A DNA stretch of 64,000 nucleotides from an uncultured Prevotella sp. (GTDB lineage: Bacteria > Bacteroidota > Bacteroidia > Bacteroidales > Bacteroidaceae), in assembly GCA_905196835.1 (NCBI GenBank), contig CAJJWN010000016.1, forward strand, positions 3,172 to 67,171, given 5' to 3'. This document shows, piece after piece, positions 61,944-64,000 of this stretch. The notes beneath the pieces are model-generated. The model was given only the letters and a program-made list of their open reading frames with translations, had not been told where the DNA came from and did not search any database. Made by a program: the position numbers and the translations under genes. Each line of letters opens with the position of its first letter. The first letter of the stretch is position 1.

Positions 61944-62003
61944 AATGAATTTATTTTTATATACAATTCTTACTTTTGTTGTATTATTCATATATGTACG
62001 CTA

Positions 62004-62056
62004 TTTAATGGTTTGGTGAGGGACAGCGTTTAGCTGTTAGCTCGACCTTGTTAACG
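62004..62056 (-). repeat. Spacer repeat R2
   Basis: TTTAATGGTTTGGTGAGGGA, centre ACAGC/GCTGT with loop GTTTA, end CTCGACCTTGTTAA. Nearly identical to R4 apart from a few bases. It lies 4 bases from the stop of the 62060 gene. Confidence 0.75.
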
Positions 62057-62059
62057 ATT

Positions 62060-62755
62060 TTATTTCACAATCATAAACTCATTCCCATATGGATAAAAGC
62101 CTTTATCTCTCCATATTTTTGAGTAGTCTGATAATTTGTAAATTTCAGGTTTATACAGATTTAATACCTTATCCAAAACTCTCTCTCGGAATATTATACC
62201 ATCTCCATATTCTATACTATTCAAAACAAAGAAATTCTGTTTGATAGAATTGTCTTTCAGTTTCATATTAGGATATACTGTAAAACAAGTACCTCGTTCT
62301 TTCTGTAGGTCACTTTGATATGTTATGCCTTTCCCGAAAAGAAAAGAATCATTATCAAAATGATTTATACGTAAAGCGTAGTATTTTTTATCCGTTAGAG
62401 TTTCGTTTTTCTTGTTTACGACCTTGACGGTTGCAATATCATATTTATCAACGAACCCATTTTCTTGAAGTAAAGACAAAAACTCTTCCGACACGATTTT
62501 GAGTTCTATACTGCTTTTATCAAGAAAATCAAATTTCAGGATTCCTGGTTTCTTGTTGCATACAAGGTATAAGATGGGAGGTAAATTCTCGCGCCATCCG
62601 TCATTATTTTGCCACATCCATTGCCCGAGATTCTGAAACTTCTGCCTTTTACTTTCATCGTAGATATCACAAACATCAGATTTGCCATACTCCAATAATC
62701 CTTTAGGCAGTTTATCTATCCCATATCGCCAAATATAAAGTTCTTCCGTATTCAT
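62060..62755 (-). CDS. Orphan immunity-like protein (unassigned family)
   Basis: 231 residues, soluble, begins MNTEELYIWRYGIDKLPKGL. KYYALRINHFDNDSFLFGKG is reminiscent of immunity families with a DUF1629-like pattern, but I cannot name it surely. AT-rich; no toxin gene next to it. Flanked by R2 (downstream) and R3 (upstream). Confidence 0.6.
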   Translation of the reverse strand: MNTEELYIWRYGIDKLPKGLLEYGKSDVCDIYDESKRQKFQNLGQWMWQNNDGWRENLPPILYLVCNKKPGILKFDFLDKSSIELKIVSEEFLSLLQENGFVDKYDIATVKVVNKKNETLTDKKYYALRINHFDNDSFLFGKGITYQSDLQKERGTCFTVYPNMKLKDNSIKQNFFVLNSIEYGDGIIFRERVLDKVLNLYKPEIYKLSDYSKIWRDKGFYPYGNEFMIVK

Positions 62756-62774
62756 AATTGCTGAATTTATTATT

Positions 62775-62823
62775 GTTAATGGTTCAGCAGGGAGCGGCTT
62801 GTCCGCTATCCTGCGTTGTTAGC
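62775..62823 (-). repeat. Spacer repeat R3
   Basis: Start GTTAATGGTTCAGCAGGGA, end CTGCGTTGTTAGC; centre AGCGG/CCGCT flanked by GCAGG/CCTGC with an asymmetric bulge. It shares the ends of R2/R4 but has a wholly different stem, as cassette recombination sites do. Confidence 0.7.
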
Positions 62824-62837
62824 ATCATATTTTACTA

Positions 62838-63254
62838 TCAGCAGAAAGCGACATCTCCCGTTCCAACTTCAACAATATCATATTTGCCATCATTAATCCT
62901 TATCTTAATGCCACAACCATGCTCAATATCAAATTCAACTCTAAATTCCAGTCCAAACAATTCCTCAGCATTCTGTTCAAACAAGACGAAAATATGTGTC
63001 AATTCAATATCCTGCATACATGCTTCAATTTTATAGGTATCTTTAGCCCATGCCATAATCGAATTACAAGCCAGACTATACCATTCTGATAGGTTATTGA
63101 CAAATGTGGCAATCTTTTCTTTATATTCATCTGTCAGTTCTTCTTCGGATGCAAACAAACCATCTGATAATGTGATACAAACCTCATCACTCAAATCTTT
63201 TAATGACACATACATTTCAAGATTTTCATTAAAAATTATTTCAGTCGCTTTCAT
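62838..63254 (-). CDS. DUF6985-like orphan immunity protein
   Basis: 138 residues, acidic, soluble. The C-terminal FDIEHGCGIKIRINDGKYDI and VGTGDVAFC fit the DUF6985 group, often seen as small immunity-like genes in Bacteroidota. It lies between R3 and R4 with no toxin partner. Confidence 0.65.
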   Translation of the reverse strand: MKATEIIFNENLEMYVSLKDLSDEVCITLSDGLFASEEELTDEYKEKIATFVNNLSEWYSLACNSIMAWAKDTYKIEACMQDIELTHIFVLFEQNAEELFGLEFRVEFDIEHGCGIKIRINDGKYDIVEVGTGDVAFC

Positions 63255-63280
63255 ATCTTATTATTTTTAGTTAAGTTGAT

Positions 63281-63335
63281 GCTAATGGTTTGGTGAGGAA
63301 CAGCATTTAGCTGTTATCTCGACCTTGTTAGTAAC
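63281..63335 (-). repeat. Spacer repeat R4
   Basis: GCTAATGGTTTGGTGAGGAA, AACAGC/GCTGTT stem with loop ATTTA, then ATCTCGACCTTGTTAGTAAC. It lies 27 bases before the start of the 62838 gene and 17 after the stop of the 63352 gene. Confidence 0.75.
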
Positions 63336-63351
63336 ATTATTATTAATAAAC

Positions 63352-63930
63352 TTAGCTTTCTGTTGTTATTTCTTTTATATTTCCATTATTATCTGTAACA
63401 ACAACTATTAACCGATCTGTTACATTTTTTCCTATGGTATAATCCCATACAGCATAATCATCATCTCCGGGATAGAATCCTACTCTTTCCAATTTCAAAA
63501 CTGATAGTAGCCTTTTTTCTATTGTAGTATCAGATTCCGTTTTTTTCAATATTTTGTTTATGCTCGATTTATCCAGTTCTTCAACATGGAAATCAATATA
63601 TTCTTTCGCTTTTCCATTTGAATCATAATCTCTTACAATATAATCATCAATAGCTTTCTTATATTGTAGCAAATTGCTTGCATAATCCTCATATTCATTC
63701 AGCCAATCATATTCTGGTACACCATCAAAAAGATTCAAAGCAAGATAAATCTTCTTTTTATCCAATATAACTTCACAGTCAATTTCTTCTTCTGAAGGTT
63801 TAATATCGATTTTACCAAAATATGCGACTTTCCTTTTTTGAATTTTATCTGTTTTATCGCAATCTTTATTTCTAATAAGCATTTTATTTACTTCACCTTC
63901 AGAATATCCATATTTCTTTTTAGATTCCAT
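63352..63930 (-). CDS. DUF2004-family orphan immunity-like protein
   Basis: 192 residues, soluble. RKVAYFGKIDIKPSEEEID at the start of the domain, AKEYIDFHVEELDKSSI in the middle, and ERVGFYPGDDDYAVWDYTIG with a C-terminal KEITTES fit DUF2004, a family common among immunity-type genes of polymorphic toxin loci. No toxin is adjacent in the window. Confidence 0.75.
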   Translation of the reverse strand: MESKKKYGYSEGEVNKMLIRNKDCDKTDKIQKRKVAYFGKIDIKPSEEEIDCEVILDKKKIYLALNLFDGVPEYDWLNEYEDYASNLLQYKKAIDDYIVRDYDSNGKAKEYIDFHVEELDKSSINKILKKTESDTTIEKRLLSVLKLERVGFYPGDDDYAVWDYTIGKNVTDRLIVVVTDNNGNIKEITTES

Positions 63931-64000
63931 ACTTACAGATTCAAGCCCACCGTCAAGTTAGAAGTGCAACTCCGCCACCGCCTTCCTCCGTCCTTGGAGC
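63931..64000. other. GC-rich flank at the window end
   Basis: Base composition rises sharply after about 63945 (CCACCG, CCGCCACCGCC). This may be the edge of the AT-rich array or the end of another mobile piece. Too short to identify. Confidence 0.3.

Larger units (their letters stand above)
35032..64000. mobile_element. Bacteroides-type ICE (conjugative transposon), right end outside window
   Basis: Carries integrase genes at the left, conserved small ICE genes, a complete-looking tra operon, mobABC, RteC and AraC regulators, and accessory genes. The left border is not resolved; it must lie between the displaced terminator (35031) and the integrase gene (35361). The tra/mob part is distinctly GC-richer than the accessory ends. 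No antibiotic-resistance gene and no rteA/rteB is in the window. Confidence 0.85.

Noticed and set aside
62775-62823. Classical integron attC site
   Set aside because: The ends do not match RYYYAAC/GTTRRRY exactly and no IntI-type integrase is present, so only attC-like architecture is claimed.

Overview
The window reads as a Bacteroidota chromosome, most likely Prevotellaceae. The evidence is the TAnnTTTG -7 promoter boxes, the weak Shine-Dalgarno signals, an Rnf operon headed by an RseC-like gene, and a complete Bacteroides-type tra operon. I have no search results, so the genus is an inference.

Bases 1-25112 are core chromosome. In order they carry a minus-strand rseC-rnfBCDG operon (rnfG runs off the window); a ThiE-like gene, prs and a TlpA-like lipoprotein; radA; a solute-binding lipoprotein with a large TPR protein; a phospholipase-D-type synthase; an outer-membrane barrel protein; queC; pgk; a phosphate regulon (pstS divergent from pstC-pstA-pstB-phoU, with 11-bp-phased Pho-box-like repeats facing both ways); recR; and a membrane protein, a glycosyltransferase and a GNAT enzyme that overlap end to end. 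Four long intergenic regions hold arrays of imperfect palindromes at a strict 22-bp period. Two of these arrays run straight into the same ~145-bp conserved tail.

A tRNA-Asp gene (25113-25187) is the attachment site of a ~9.8-kb integrative mobilizable element ending at 34957, where the tRNA 3' end is repeated (16 of 17 bases). It encodes a tyrosine integrase, a MobV relaxase, a Toprim primase lacking the zinc ligands, a RepA-like ATPase, a DUF3853 protein, and a DUF1016 (PDDEXK) nuclease paired with a coiled-coil protein as possible defence cargo.

Directly after it comes a second, larger element, a Bacteroides-type ICE that continues past the window end. Its left side has an integrase, a degenerate integrase-like partner, a RhuM-like gene, a scar containing an AT-rich toxin tail with its immunity-like gene, a truncated phosphoribosyltransferase, another 22-bp palindrome array, and small conserved ICE genes. 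The minus-strand tra operon runs from traA (54068) to traQ (42677) plus a 38-codon gene. No traP or separate second TraB/TraC-type gene is seen. mobA-mobB-mobC run the opposite way from a candidate oriT region. RteC and AraC-type regulators follow.

The right end (60161-63930) is an AT-rich array of accessory genes. At least three resemble orphan immunity proteins (DUF2004-like, DUF6985-like and one unassigned). Consecutive genes are separated by copies of a ~50-bp hairpin repeat with conserved ends and a variable centre. This is the layout of a gene-cassette or acquired-interbacterial-defence array and, with the 22-bp arrays, is the most interesting material here.
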